DNA from: Ophiocordyceps camponoti-saundersi (nom. inval.) | Taxonomy: Eukaryota; Ascomycota; Sordariomycetes; Hypocreales; Ophiocordycipitaceae | Direction: 5' to 3' | Length of the DNA: 64,000 bases | Assembly (NCBI GenBank): GCA_003339415.1 | Contig: PDHQ01000009.1 | Location: forward strand, 280,106 to 344,105 | Part shown: positions 10,760 through 21,718 of the stretch, piece after piece | Numbering within the stretch: position 1 is the stretch's first letter | Layout: each line of letters starts with the position of its first letter | Notes under the pieces: generated by a model | The model's database searches: none | Seen by the model: only the letters and a program-made list of their open reading frames with translations | What the model was told of the DNA's origin: nothing | Made by a program: the position numbers and the translations under genes

Positions 10760-11797
10760 ATGGAACCAATTCATGTCTCAAAGAGAGCATCGCCAGTTCA
10801 TCAAGTCGCGGATGGAAACCGTCACCTTCGTCGGACGCATAAACTCTGCTTCCATGGCAGGACACCGTGGCTAATGTTAATTTTTACTCTCATCTTTGCA
10901 TTCAGCATATTGACAACGGCTCGACATCTTCCACAGGATGTGAGTCCGGCAATGCCCGATGGCTTCACTCGCTGCCTCTTTCACGATGACTTCACCGACC
11001 GAGACGCCGACGCTCTCCCGTCCTCGGCCAAATGGATGATCGCCGCCGGTACCTCGTACCCAGGAGGTGCTCCGCAATGGGGCACAGGCGAGGTGCAAAG
11101 GTATACGGAGACCAATAACAATATTCAGGTGACGGAAGATAGCACGCTTCTCATCACGCCGAACCGACAAGACGGGAACTGGACCTCATCGCGTGTAGAG
11201 ACGACGGCAGACTGGGACTTTGCCTGCCAGCCGGATCACCGGGTGCGGGTCGAGGCCCGTATCAAGCTCGGCGACGACGCGCAGACGAAACAGCTCGGCA
11301 TCTGGCCGGCTTTTTGGGCCCTCGGGGCCTCTTTCCGCAAAGATCCCAACGCCTGGCCGGCCGTCGGCGAGGTGGACGTCATGGAGGCGGCCAACGGAGA
11401 GACGACGATGCGGCACGCTGTCCACTGCGGCGTCGCGCCGGGCGGTCCGTGCAACGAGTTCACCGGCATAACATCCGTGACCGAGTCGGTGAAACGAGGC
11501 GAATGGCACGTCTATGCATGGGAGGTCGACCGGAGAGCTGGACAGGGGCTCGAGGTCCTAACCTGGTTCGTCGACGGCAATCAGCGGTGGAGGATGGAAA
11601 AGCAGGCTATCAAAGACGACAACGGCGCCGCCTGGGATGTCCTCGTCAACGGCAAGAAGATGTTACTTCTCAACGTTGCCGTCGGGGGTGGCTTTCCCGA
11701 CGCTCTGGCCGGGGGGAAGACGCCGACTGACGCCACGGTAGGCGGACGAGGTGCGAGCATGGAGATCGACTATGTGTCTGTCTATGAGGGAAGCTGA
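10760..11797 (+). CDS. Secreted glycoside hydrolase family 16 (beta-glucanase-like)
   Basis: A 345-residue protein without introns. The GH16 active-site signature is present as GEVDVMEA, giving the nucleophile Glu, the auxiliary Asp and the acid/base Glu in E-x-D-x-x-E. The surrounding sheet strands are typical, including WPAFWALG upstream and a YVSVYEG ending. Family members cleave beta-1,3(4)-glucans or related wall polysaccharides outside the cell. The first ATG gives a 36-residue basic lead before a hydrophobic stretch. The in-frame ATG at 10874 would instead begin directly with a clean signal peptide (MLIFTLIFAFSILTTA) and is a plausible start. GC content rises sharply from about 10980. 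The exact substrate is not decidable from sequence. Confidence 0.88.
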   Translation: MEPIHVSKRASPVHQVADGNRHLRRTHKLCFHGRTPWLMLIFTLIFAFSILTTARHLPQDVSPAMPDGFTRCLFHDDFTDRDADALPSSAKWMIAAGTSYPGGAPQWGTGEVQRYTETNNNIQVTEDSTLLITPNRQDGNWTSSRVETTADWDFACQPDHRVRVEARIKLGDDAQTKQLGIWPAFWALGASFRKDPNAWPAVGEVDVMEAANGETTMRHAVHCGVAPGGPCNEFTGITSVTESVKRGEWHVYAWEVDRRAGQGLEVLTWFVDGNQRWRMEKQAIKDDNGAAWDVLVNGKKMLLLNVAVGGGFPDALAGGKTPTDATVGGRGASMEIDYVSVYEGS

Positions 11798-12085
11798 GAG
11801 AGCCGTGTTTGTCCCGCATATGAGGAGGAGGAGATAGAGGAGAAGATGATTTAATGGCCGATCCTACGTAATACTAATAGAGAGTGGTGGTAGGGATTGG
11901 GGGGGTTTGGATGTTGGCCGCATATCACGTGGTCACACAAGACTCGATGAGCTGCCTTCTTATGCCTCGTCCCAACTTCATCTCACGCTGGATAACTCAG
12001 CTCTTCTTCTCAGCAGAGCAGATAGATGATATCGGGACCCCTACGATCAAACCTGCAATTATTACAGGGTCCTTTCTCCTTTGCC

Positions 12086-13842
12086 ATGCCTGAAATCCCC
12101 ATCTCAGGAGCCGCGGGCATAACGACTCCCTTCGGCGACGCCGTTCCGCCCGCCCCCCGGCATGCCATTACAGTACACATGCCAGGCTTCGCAACAGCCG
12201 AACGGTTCGGTAAAGATCCTCCCAGCGTAATAGCCCACTTCAAGAGCGTGTATCCGCGGATGAAACCGCACCAGGACATAGCCCGTGTAAGTCTTCCCTT
12301 CAGTTTTCCACAACCTGATACACCATAAGAAAAGAATCTCATCGCCCTTCCGTAAAATTTCCCCCTTCAAAGCTCATCGAGGCTGTCCTTGATCGGCTTC
12401 AAGTTCCCGAACGAGCTTGTTTCCTCTTTGCTTCGCGCCAGTCTGCAGACGAGTGCGTGGCTTATGCCTCGTCGCCCAAGAGGGAAGACGGCTGCACCAA
12501 GCATCCCGTTTCGCCGGAATTGATGAGCGTCCACGCTTTTGTTGCAAAGGATGTCTTTTTTGCTGTGATTTTCCCTCCTGAGGCTCGTCCTGTCGTTGGT
12601 GGCTTTTGGGTCACGCCTGGCTGTGGAGTGTCGTCTCGCTTCGCCGAGGCTAACTTGCTGCACTTGGATCAATTGGCAGAGGTTAGTTTGGGCGATGACG
12701 ATACCTTTGAGAGACCCGGCTTTGAGGGTCTAGATCATCGAATGGTCCGTGAGAGGATCATCACCCTTCTCGGACGTGCCCCTCTCGTCAGCCCTCCCCG
12801 GCAACAACAGAGTCCCTCCGTCGAAGATGTATACTTCTTCCAGACTGGCATGGCCTCCATCTACAAGACTCACAGCTACCTTTTAAGTCTTCATCAAGGC
12901 ACTACGATCCTCTTCGGAATGGCCTTCACGAACACGGTTTCTATTTTCGAAGAGTTTGGCTCAAGCTACAAGTTCTTCGGCCTCGGAACTGATCAGGAGC
13001 TGGACGAGCTTGGTGTCTTTCTTGAGCACGAACGAAGTCATGACCGCAAGGTCCAGGCCATCTGGACTGAGTTTCCAGGAAACCCGCTCCTCGTAACTCC
13101 AGACCTGATTCGGCTCCGGTCACTGGCTGACGAGCACAACGTCGTGTTGGCCGTTGACGATACTATTGGGGGATATGCAAATGTCGACGTTTTCAACCAG
13201 GCTGACCTGCTCGTCACATCCATGACCAAATCCTTCAACGGCTACGCCGACGTCATTGCCGGAGCTGTAGTCCTGAACCCGTCGAGACCAAAGTACAAAG
13301 AACTGAAGCCTCTCTTTGAGAAATGCCATGTTCCCGAGCTATATGTCGACGATGTCAAGGCCATCGAGCGAAACAGCCGTGACTATCTATCTCGCTGTGC
13401 CCGTCTTAACGACAATGCTCTCGCTCTCGTCCAATTCCTGAGCTCTCGCGCGAAAGAGCCGGCCTCGTCTGTTCACCGCGTCTTCTACCCTGCCGTCAAC
13501 GACTCCAGAAAGCACTATGAGCGCTTCATGCGTCCCGCCACGCCAGAGTTCTCCCCCGGCTACGGCTGTCTCTTCAGCGTCGAGTTCGTCGATATCGCCG
13601 CGGCAAAGGCCTTTTACGATAATCTCGCCGTCCACAAGGGTCCTCATCTTGGAGCGCCCTTTACGCTCGCCTTTACCTATACCGTGTGCATCTACATGAC
13701 CCGTTTGGACTGGGCGGCGGGGTACGGGCTGAAGCCGACGCAGATCAGGGTCTCTGCCGGTCTTGAGGATACAGAGACGTTGATCAAGGTGTTTAATGTT
13801 GCTTTCGAAGCAGCGAATCAAGCTCAGGAAAGAAGTTGTTGA
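12086..13842 (+). CDS. PLP-dependent Cys/Met metabolism enzyme (cystathionine gamma-synthase-like)
   Basis: Two exons, 12086-12286 and 12373-13842, joined by an 86-nt intron (donor GTAAGT, acceptor CAAAG), give 556 residues. The fold-type I trans-sulfuration signature is present. VDDTIGGYANVDVF carries the PLP-contacting Asp, and TSMTKSFNGYAD places the Schiff-base Lys near residue 353. YFFQTGMASIY, upstream, is the usual cofactor-phosphate region. The family includes cystathionine gamma-synthase, beta/gamma-lyases and O-acylhomoserine sulfhydrylases. The N-terminal extension (PGFATAERF...YPRM) matches the fungal form that is often annotated as cystathionine gamma-synthase. The precise reaction is uncertain. 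Confidence 0.87.
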
Positions 13843-14306
13843 CTACATGTTGTTCGCATGTGACTCGATATGGTGTCATCACTGCTGTGAAGGACACGAA
13901 GACTAACGTTTGATGTGATGCACTGATGATGACGCGAAGCTGTGATGATGGGGTCATAGTCGTTAAAAATTATACGAAGCGCGCGGCAACAGAGCCGCTA
14001 TCATCGTCAAATCTGTTGAAGGAGGGACGGATTCTACTCGGAGTTCCGATCGGAACGCGGAATGTCCTGAGATCCCAGTCGATAGTAGGGCTTCTAGAGG
14101 CGATATTAGGCTTGTAAGCGAAATCTCGCACGTATAAATAGACTCTGCAGAAGAGGAAGCTCTTGGGTTCGTGAAATGACTGGTCATTTTGTGTAGGGAT
14201 ACAGGATTCACTTGGTTAAAGTAGACTGTCCTTCGATATAGGATGAATTGCTATCTGACGATGTCCTTCTCGTCAACTTCATGCGAGTGACAAGTGTAAC
14301 ATCTAC
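13843..14306. other. Convergent spacer
   Basis: This lies between the PLP enzyme (+) and a minus-strand orphan. It should hold both 3' ends. No gene is seen. Confidence 0.4.
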
Positions 14307-14967
14307 TTAGGTATGCTTCCCGATACATGGAGTACAACATTCAAAGCCCCGACCAAAGAAGACCCCCTTGTTACAGCAAAGAGAGAATAGGGCGTCCTTC
14401 TCCCTCAACCATTTCCTCAAAGCCAAGACGGGAATTAGCTGTACCATGAGTTGCGCGTCGCCGAAATAACACCACCCGATAGGCTTGCAGTAACCGAGGT
14501 AATGCTCGACTATCCGAAGCACCTCTTCGTACGTCAAGGGCCCCAGCAGGGTATTGAGATGGCTAAAGATGAGCGTGACGGAGAGTGAATTCTTGTCCGC
14601 GATAGGAGAGCAGTACATTTGCGCGTCAATAGCCAGGTTCGTCGATATTAGCCTCAGGTAATACTCCACGTCGTGAAGTCTTCCGAAGCAGAGGCTGACC
14701 ACTACGCGGTAGCGTATTCCCTCTCGTGCGCATGTCTCCTGCTGATTCCAGACTTTCTTGCGTTCGAAGACGGGGATGTCCGGTACGGTATGGTCTCTGA
14801 GATATTCGTAGAGACGGTGAGGTTCCGGCGCACAATTTGCTCCGAGGCATCCCCAACAGCGTGTCTGCGACTTCACTTAGTGCTGGCTGTTGAAACGTTA
14901 GGTTTATGCAAAGGTGGAAACTCACGGAATCAAGAGAGGGAAGCGGAAGCTTCACGATGAGAGACAT
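14307..14967 (-). CDS. Hypothetical cysteine-rich protein
   Basis: Two exons on the minus strand, 14967-14926 and 14870-14307, are joined by a 55-nt intron with donor GTGAGT and a CTAAC branch sequence, giving about 201 residues. The large second exon has coding-like composition with many cysteines (CWGC, CC, ECCTPC near the end) and hydrophobic segments. Without exon 1 the frame has no ATG, which supports the splice. No signal peptide and no family are recognised. The acceptor could shift by six bases. Its promoter region is shared back-to-back with the GH105 gene. Confidence 0.5.
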
Positions 14968-15075
14968 GGCTGCTGCAGGTCTTAGTCTGGCTTTGGAGCT
15001 GTATATAAAAGTCTCACTTAAACCCGACTAGAATAGCCCAGCTCTCTTCTTCTTCTTCATCATCCTCCCTTCTAG

Positions 15076-15083
15076 TATAAATA
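15076..15083 (+). promoter_or_regulatory. TATA-box-like site upstream of the GH105 gene
   Basis: TATAAATA lies 213 bases before the ATG at 15296, inside the divergent spacer 14968-15295. A second TATATAAAA at about 15002 is also present. Confidence 0.35.
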
Positions 15084-15295
15084 TCCCCATCTAGATACTA
15101 TTCACAGCTCTTTTCTCATCATCTTCACCAACATTCTTTCCTCTCTGCCATTCACTCACCACTGGCCCTGCATCAACACGTCGTACCAGCGCACGGTCAC
15201 CAACTCTGCAGGGGTGAAAAGGGGGGTTGAGAAAGCGGACAACCTCGGTGGACTGAATCCAGTCTGACATCCAAAGAGAAGGCAACGGGGGAAAA

Positions 15296-16474
15296 ATGAA
15301 GCTCGCGACGCTCCTCGTCATCTTCAGCTGCGTCGCGGCAACCCCCCTTTCAAGGCTTATGCTCGATAGCCTCAAGACTCGGCTTCAGGGCATTGCCTCG
15401 TCCGGAGCCTCCTCCAGCACTCTGGAAAGCGCTGTGCTGGCGCAGGCAATCCAAGCTCTTATAGCTCAGTATCCCTCGTCCTCTCCCGGCCCCGAACCGG
15501 ACAACGATGAATACTTTCTCGGCGCCGTCCTCGATCTCGCTTCCGTGCCCTTCACCGACGCGAATCGTGCAAAGGACTGGCCTCTAGATCGCTTCGCCCT
15601 CGCCACGGCCATCGACAGGGCTATCCGCAATGGTCGTACGCCCATCTCTCCAGCGGCGTTCACCGCAACCAAGGCCATCGCCGCTTCGCTTCCGCTTCAG
15701 GCCCGAAACCCGGACGGCGGCTTATGGTACTATCACGCCTATCCGCAGTGGTCCTACTTGGACGGCATCTTCGGTGTCTTGCCTTTCATGGCCGAGTCGC
15801 CGGGCCGCAACGAAAGTGACATGGAACTACAGCTTGCTCTGATGCAGAAACACTGCGATATTCCATCCGCCCGTCCCATGCTAGTCCACGGCTACGACTG
15901 GTCGCGGACGGCGCCATGGGCTGATCTTAGGACCGGCGCGAGCACTCACGTCTGGGGCCGTTCTTTGGGCTGGCTGCTAGTCGGCATCATCGAGACGTGG
16001 GAGCTGCTGGGATGCCTTCCTGGAGATGCTTTCCGGCCACTGTGTGTCCGGCTGCCGAGTCTAGCTAAGCAGATCGCCGACTCACTCGTCAGCTTCGTCG
16101 ATCCCGAGTCCGGCGTCTGGCGTCAGCTGACCGTCCTCTCGCCCAATTTTGGCAACTATCTCGAGAGCTCGAGCACGGCGCTCTTCATCTTTGCTCTCCT
16201 CAAAGCTCGTCGCCTTCGCATACTTCCGCCCGGCTATCCTTACTATCGACGGGTTGCTGAGCGTGCTTACGACTACATAGTTCACTGCTTCGTCACCTAT
16301 CATCCGGTCAACAATAGTACGATTGGCTATGATCGTACCGTCTCGGTCTGTAGCCTTAACTCGACTGCTTCCTTCAACTACTACGTCACGCAACCCATCG
16401 TGGCAAACAGCCTGCTCGGCGAGTCGGCCTTTATCTTGGCCTCGCTCGAAATGGAGAGAGGGCTTCGAGACTGA
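15296..16474 (+). CDS. Secreted GH105/GH88-type unsaturated glucuronyl hydrolase
   Basis: A 392-residue intronless protein with signal peptide MKLATLLVIFSCVAATPLS. The six-hairpin glycosidase family signs are visible: GGLWYYHAYPQWSYLDGIFG with the conserved Asp, then HGYDWSRTAPWA, THVWGRSLGWLL, and NYLESSSTALFIFAL. These match the rhamnogalacturonyl hydrolase group (YteR/YesR-like), which removes the unsaturated uronic acid left by pectin lyases. The protein acts outside the cell. Together with the nearby GH16 gene it gives the locus two secreted polysaccharide-degrading enzymes. Confidence 0.88.
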   Translation: MKLATLLVIFSCVAATPLSRLMLDSLKTRLQGIASSGASSSTLESAVLAQAIQALIAQYPSSSPGPEPDNDEYFLGAVLDLASVPFTDANRAKDWPLDRFALATAIDRAIRNGRTPISPAAFTATKAIAASLPLQARNPDGGLWYYHAYPQWSYLDGIFGVLPFMAESPGRNESDMELQLALMQKHCDIPSARPMLVHGYDWSRTAPWADLRTGASTHVWGRSLGWLLVGIIETWELLGCLPGDAFRPLCVRLPSLAKQIADSLVSFVDPESGVWRQLTVLSPNFGNYLESSSTALFIFALLKARRLRILPPGYPYYRRVAERAYDYIVHCFVTYHPVNNSTIGYDRTVSVCSLNSTASFNYYVTQPIVANSLLGESAFILASLEMERGLRD

Positions 16475-16592
16475 GCTGCCGGTTCGGCATCATCAGGAGT
16501 AAACATCTAACGGAGAAAAGACAAGGTTATATTACAACGTCGCAGTGTCAAACTCGCCTCCCGCACCAACGCATAACAACATACACACCCAG

Positions 16593-17894
16593 CTATTGAA
16601 CAGGCTTGCGAGCAACCATTAGATACATGGGCGTGAACAGATGTTCGCGCCCGCCTGCAACGAGACTGTCAGCAGCCAACGCCAAGCTATCTGCCGTCTT
16701 TTTCGTCCCCGCCGGAGCCAGTCGGAGCGTCTCAAGCAGACCGGCCAGGTTATGGGCCAAGGTTCGGCCCCATCGAGTCATACGCGCAATGGTAAAGATG
16801 TCGCCCACCGATTGTATGTAGCGCATCTCTCCCGATAGCGGCCAGTACCACGGTAAGGGGTCCGGACGGTCGGCAAGATCTTCGTTGCGCACGAGTTCGA
16901 AGCCGGCCGTCTTGATGGCATATAGAGCGTCCGAGATCTTGCACATATTGGAGATTCCGTCACCTTGTTCGATTCCGAGGCGTATCTCACGGTGTTTGAG
17001 GTTGTTGTTGTCGTAATCTTCCGTCATGAGCCACTCGTAGACGCCGAAGACACCTCCTGGTTTCAAGACGCGGTATATCTGTCTGTAGATGCCTTCTAGC
17101 GTCGGCGCATGGACGGTGGCCTCGATGGCGTAGACGGCATCGAAAGAGTTGTCCGGGAACGACATTTGCTATTGTCGGTGTCAGTGCGCCCCGCCAGCCA
17201 AGCATCGTGATGTGGAACCCACCATGAAGTCACCCTTGACAAACTGGAGCTGATCGGACAGCCCTTCCTTGGCGGCATAGTGAGTGGCACGTTCGATTTG
17301 ATAGTCATTGTTGTTGAGGCCCGTGATGTGAGCGCCGGTAAACTTGGCTATCTCGCGAGCCGGACCGCCAACACCACAGCCAACGTCAAGAACCTTGCTG
17401 CCCTCCTGGATTCCCATGCTGAGGGCAAGGTAATGCTCATGCCGAGCGATAGCCTGATAAAAAGGCTCGCCCTTGGAGAAGCGGCAAAAATGAAATGACT
17501 GACCCCAGCCGTACTCGTACAAGTCAGTGGCTAGGTTATAGTAACTGCAGATGGCGTGAGACGAGTAAGACCGAGACGACACGGGATAGACTGCACTCAC
17601 TGCCTCGTAAGTGTCGCGTACTCGGCCGTCCGCGCCTGTCGTCTGTCAGTGACCATTGTCCGAGAACGCGCGCTCGAGACTTACAGCTCGCTGTTCGGGC
17701 GTCTCGTCGGCGGCAGGCTTATTATCCCAGTGCTTAAAGTACTCGTCCACGGCAGCCTTCTTGGCGTCGGCGCCTTTGGAAAACATGGCCGCTACACCGC
17801 CGCGAGCCTGGGCTGACTTGCCATGCATAGCCTTGTTAAAGGCGGCATCGCGGCCGTGGTCCTCGCGCTCGAGGTCTGACTTTGTCGAGGACAT
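16593..17894 (-). CDS. erg6: Sterol 24-C-methyltransferase
   Basis: Four minus-strand exons, 17894-17685, 17635-17601, 17544-17223 and 17168-16593, sum to 380 residues, the usual ERG6 length. Diagnostic pieces are [12 protein letters not shown] (about residues 91-102), the SAM motif [14 protein letters not shown] (133 on), the IEATVHAP sterol-binding stretch and the C-terminal [12 protein letters not shown]. The enzyme adds the C-24 methyl group to zymosterol-type sterols in ergosterol synthesis and sits on ER and lipid-droplet membranes. Introns are 49-56 nt. Exon 2 is only 35 nt and encodes [11 protein letters not shown]. It shares a 285-bp divergent promoter with the splicing-factor gene. 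Confidence 0.96.
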
Positions 17895-18179
17895 GGTGAG
17901 ATTTCGGTAGTCAGGCAGAGAGACGGTGTCGATGAGGGAGAGGCTTGTCACTCTTTTGAAAAGTGAGTGTGAAGCTTCGCCCCTGAGCCGTGATCATCTC
18001 TAATATCCAGATCCAGGGTTCATCCATACATGGGGGGGCTGGGCGGTTGATGAAGATTAGTAAGCGACTATAAGTCCTGAGCCGGGCCGACGTAAAGCCG
18101 ACCTCGAAGAAATCGATAGCAGAGACCTGCAGCTTTCCAAGCATCAACATCGTCATCCTCCTTATCCTCAGTCACCGCC
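17895..18179. promoter_or_regulatory. Divergent promoter, erg6 / splicing factor
   Basis: A 285-bp spacer between two diverging start codons. It must hold both promoters. No specific factor site is claimed. Confidence 0.5.
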
Positions 18180-19337
18180 ATGCCGCCCCAAATCAAGAAA
18201 GACCTCAACCGCTCCGGATGGGAGACAACCGACTTTCCATCCGTCTGCGAAAATTGCCTACCCGAGAACCCTTTCGTCAAAATGATCAAGGAAGACTACG
18301 GCGCGCAATGCAAACTAGTGAGTTCTCAGCCCTCGCCACTCTTCCCTCTCCTCGATCGACACGCTAATTATGATGGGGAAAAGTGTACCAGACCGTTCAC
18401 CGTGTTCGCCTGGAGCACTGACCGAGCCCAAGGCCGCAAGAAGACAACAAATATCTGCCTGACCTGCGCCCGACTCAAGAACTGCTGTCAAGGCTGCATG
18501 CTCGACCTGTCCTTCGGCCTGCCCATCGCCGTTCGAGACGCCGCTCTCAAACTCGTCGCTCCTGGTCCCCAATCTGATATCAACCGCGAGTATTTTGCTC
18601 AGAACAACGAAAAACTCATTGAAGAGGGCAAGGTGGGCACAGAAGAATACGAGAAGACGGACGAAAAGGCACGCGAGCTACTTCGCCGCTTGGCTACCAG
18701 CAAGCCATACTTTCGCAAGGGCAGGGCTGTCGATGAGACGGAGGCCAGGGCAAGTGACGCCTCCGGGGGAAGTACCGGCGTGGGCCCCATACGCACACGC
18801 GATAGCCGCGCCGCTGCCAGGGGAAAAGCTGGCAAGGGTCGACTGGCGGTTCATAGCGCCGCTCCGACAGCCCCGACGCCTCGCGACTGGCTACCTCCTG
18901 ATGACAAGAACATCATGTCCCTCTTCGTCACGGGCATCGAGGACGATCTACCCGAGTACAAGCTACGCGACTTCTTCAAGGCTCATGGCAGGATCAAAAG
19001 TTTGGTCTGTTCGCACATGTCGCACTGTGCCTTCATAAATTACGAGACGAGAGAGGCGGCGGAACAGGCAGCCGCAGCATGTCAAGGTCGTGCCGTCATC
19101 GCCGGATGTCCATTGCGCGTACGATGGGGTCAGCCCAGGGCCATCGGAACTATGGACAAGGAAGAGCGGGGCAACATGCTGCGCGATGCTCGTGTGCATC
19201 GCGCGAGGGGCAGAGATCAGCAATGGGCTGCCATCGAGGGCGACGCAGCACAGGAGGGTCCGGAAGGATCTGACGCTGTACCGGCACCACCGGGCGCCGG
19301 TGGCGGGCCCAAATACTCGAGCCTTTCTGGGGAGTAG
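18180..19337 (+). CDS. slt11: Pre-mRNA-splicing factor SLT11/ECM2 (RBM22-like)
   Basis: Two exons, 18180-18317 and 18384-19337, give 363 residues. The N-terminal zinc-binding block has CENCLPENPF, then QCK-LCTRPF formed across the splice, CLTCARLKNCCQGC and the QSDINREYF stretch typical of Ecm2/RBM22. An RRM follows at about 225-300 (MSLFVTGIEDDL ... CAFINYETRE). The protein joins the activated spliceosome through the NTC-related complex and contacts U2/U6 RNA. The intron (66 nt, donor GTGAGT, GCTAAT branch) is a multiple of three and has no stop, so retention would add 22 residues inside the zinc-binding block. The tail is Ala/Gly/Pro-rich. Confidence 0.94.
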   Translation: MPPQIKKDLNRSGWETTDFPSVCENCLPENPFVKMIKEDYGAQCKLVSSQPSPLFPLLDRHANYDGEKCTRPFTVFAWSTDRAQGRKKTTNICLTCARLKNCCQGCMLDLSFGLPIAVRDAALKLVAPGPQSDINREYFAQNNEKLIEEGKVGTEEYEKTDEKARELLRRLATSKPYFRKGRAVDETEARASDASGGSTGVGPIRTRDSRAAARGKAGKGRLAVHSAAPTAPTPRDWLPPDDKNIMSLFVTGIEDDLPEYKLRDFFKAHGRIKSLVCSHMSHCAFINYETREAAEQAAAACQGRAVIAGCPLRVRWGQPRAIGTMDKEERGNMLRDARVHRARGRDQQWAAIEGDAAQEGPEGSDAVPAPPGAGGGPKYSSLSGE

Positions 19338-19552
19338 ACTGGTTGCGCAATACCCTTTCCTGGTGTCATGATTGGTCAAGGCGTTTTATGGAATGGGAAC
19401 GGTAGTGAATTTGCATGACGCTGGTGTCGGGGAGTCGGCTTTTTTCTATCATATCGAACCTCATTAGCAAAGTCCCGGTTCAGGGTTCAGAGGGTGACGC
19501 ACACCATCTTCGTCATGAATGGGGGCAGCACCTGGGAGAATACAAGTACGTG

Positions 19553-19993
19553 TCATCGCTTGCACGTGTTACCGATGGTATCGTTATCCCCCAGCTCCGT
19601 GTGCTCGTGAATGCGAAGCTCTGCGCACCAAGTTCAGCAACAAAAGATGGGCCTTATCTTAACAGGGGCCGAGACCGACTGTAAGTATCACCGTCCGGAT
19701 GTACTCTCTCGCCCTGGACGACATTGCAGCGCAGGAATCGAGCCAGATCCTTGGCCCTTTCTATGGCTTTCTGTGCTTCCTTACTGGAGGGGTCCAGAGA
19801 GGCCTTCTCACGGAAAGCGCATCCGATTTTAGTCCAGGCCGCTGTCAGGACAGGGTTATCGCCTTGAAGTCTGCCGTTAGCTGGGCACGTCAAGGAAAGG
19901 CTGCCATTGAGTAGCTGAGAGAGGCATGATGGCTTTACCACGAAAGGCTGTGCGGGCGGCCTTCCTCAGTTCCCTGTACAGACTGCGGGACAT
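19553..19993 (-). CDS. mzm1: LYR-motif mitochondrial complex III assembly factor MZM1
   Basis: Three minus-strand exons, 19993-19939, 19862-19680 and 19620-19553, give about 101 residues. The LYR motif is at residues 5-7 (SLYRELRKAART). The middle reads LTAAWTKIGCAFRE and then ARFLRCNVVQGERV, and the end reads KLRIHEHTELGDND, the order found in fungal Mzm1. The protein is a matrix chaperone for the Rieske Fe-S subunit and affects mitochondrial zinc. Intron 1 is 76 nt with a GCTAAC branch. Intron 2 has an unusual GTCGGT donor but joins the frame exactly. It is convergent with the splicing-factor gene and divergent from zuotin. Confidence 0.88.
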
Positions 19994-20289
19994 GGTCTGC
20001 GCGATGAGGAGGCAGTTGGCGATGAGAGGATGGTTGGGCAGAACAACTGAGAGTCCTGGGTTTTGCACAGGTCTGAGGTGAAGTGAGGTGAGTCGGAGAA
20101 ACATTATGCCGTTTTCCGTTTCGGTCGTGGCTTCACCAGTCATTACAGACTTTTTCTCCCTCCCTCCTGTAAATAGAGCGTCTTCACCAGCGCTCGTCCA
20201 GGTCCAGCTCGACCTTTGTTTGAGCCGAGCTCTCTCTAGGATCGACAACATTTACAAGCTACATACATATATCAATCCCCCCCCAAAAA
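19994..20289. promoter_or_regulatory. Divergent promoter, mzm1 / zuotin
   Basis: A 296-bp spacer between the diverging starts. It contains a CT-rich tract and C8A6 just before the zuotin ATG. Confidence 0.45.
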
Positions 20290-21718
20290 ATGGCGTCAGC
20301 AGCTCAACTTACCTTGACGCTGCCCGCCCTCCCCGAAGGCTGGGCTGGTGAAAAGGGCTTCAAGGCCATCGGTCCTCTGTCGGGGGCGTCCCAGCGAAGC
20401 ATCGAGCCTGTCGGTCCTCATTTCCTCGCTCATGCCCGTCGTTCGCGTCACAATCGTACCTTTTCCGAGGATGATCGGCTTCAGGCGCAGGAGAATGTCA
20501 AGAAGATTGAGGACGGCGACGAAGGCGAGGAGAGTGAGCCTGAGGATCCGATGATGTTCCAGATGCAGGCCAAAGACTGGAAGGTCCGTTTTCTCCTCCC
20601 CTTGTCTCTCTCTTTCTTTCTTGTCTCGCTATTATATGTACAAATATCTAACAGGCCTCTCTCTTCTTTAGACCCAAGACCACTACAAAGTCCTCGGTCT
20701 CTCGAAGTATCGCTACCGCGCGACGGAGGAACAGATCAAAAAGGCACATCGCAAAAAGGTCCTCAAGCATCATCCGGACAAGAAAGCCGCCCAGGGCCGG
20801 GCCGAAGACGACCAGTTTTTCAAGTGCATCCAGAAAGCGACCGAGGTGCTACTCGACCCTGCCAAGCGACGACAGTACGACTCGGTCGATGAAGAAGCCA
20901 ACGCTGAGCCGCCCACCAAGAAGCAGCTGCAAAAGGGTGACTACTACAAGCTCTGGGGCCGCGTCTTCAAGTCGGAAGCCCGCTTCTCGCGCAACCACCC
21001 GGTCCCGACTCTGGGTGACGTTAACTCGACGCGCGAACACGTGGAAGACTTTTACAATTTTTGGTACAATTTTGACAGCTGGCGCTCCTTCGAATACCTT
21101 GATGAGGACGTGCCAGACGACAACGAGAATCGCGATCAGAAACGGCATGTAGAGCGTAAGAACGCAAACGCCCGCAAGAAGAAGAAGGTGGAAGACAACG
21201 CCCGGCTCCGCAAGCTTCTAGATGATTGCTCCGCCTCGGACGAGCGCATCAAGCGATTCCGACAGGAGGCCAACGCTGCCAAGAACAAGAAGCGTCTCGA
21301 AAAGGAGGCGGCCGAACGTCAGGCAGCAGAAGAAGCTCGCGCCAAAGCAGAGGCTGAGGCCCAAGCCGCACGCGAAGCCGACGAAAAGGCAAAAGCTGAT
21401 CGCGACGCAGCCAAGAAGGCAAAGGAAGCAGCCAAGAACGCCGTGAAGAAGAACAAGCGCGTCCTCAAGGCATCGGTTAAGGAGGCGAATTACTTTTCAT
21501 CCACCTCGGACGCAGCTTCCGCGGCTCAGATCGACGCCGTGCTGGCAGACGTGGAACTCGTCCAGTCAAAAATGGAGCCGGATGAGATGGCCTCTCTGGC
21601 CTCTAAGCTAGGTGGCTTGTCCGTCGCCGACGAGATCAAGGCCGTATGGGCAGCCGAGGCACGTCGTCTGGTCGACGCTGGAAAGGTGAAGGATGGTGAG
21701 GCCAAGACGTTGCTGTGA
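20290..21718 (+). CDS. zuo1: Zuotin, ribosome-associated J-protein
   Basis: Exons 20290-20583 and 20672-21718 (88-nt intron ending CTTTAG) give 446 residues. The J-domain follows the splice, with HYKVLGLSKYRYRATEEQ and the HPD triad at about 132-134. The conserved zuotin part GDYYKLWGRVFKSEARFS and FYNFWYNFDSWRSFEYLDE comes next, then a long Lys/Glu/Ala-rich charged helix that binds ribosomal RNA. The protein works with Ssz1 and Ssb-type Hsp70 in the ribosome-associated complex at the nascent-chain exit. Confidence 0.95.

Noticed and set aside
14626..14967. 113-codon minus frame as the real product of the Cys-rich orphan
   Set aside because: Its Ser/Arg/Pro/Gly-biased composition looks like a wrong-frame translation, while the spliced alternative frame looks coding.
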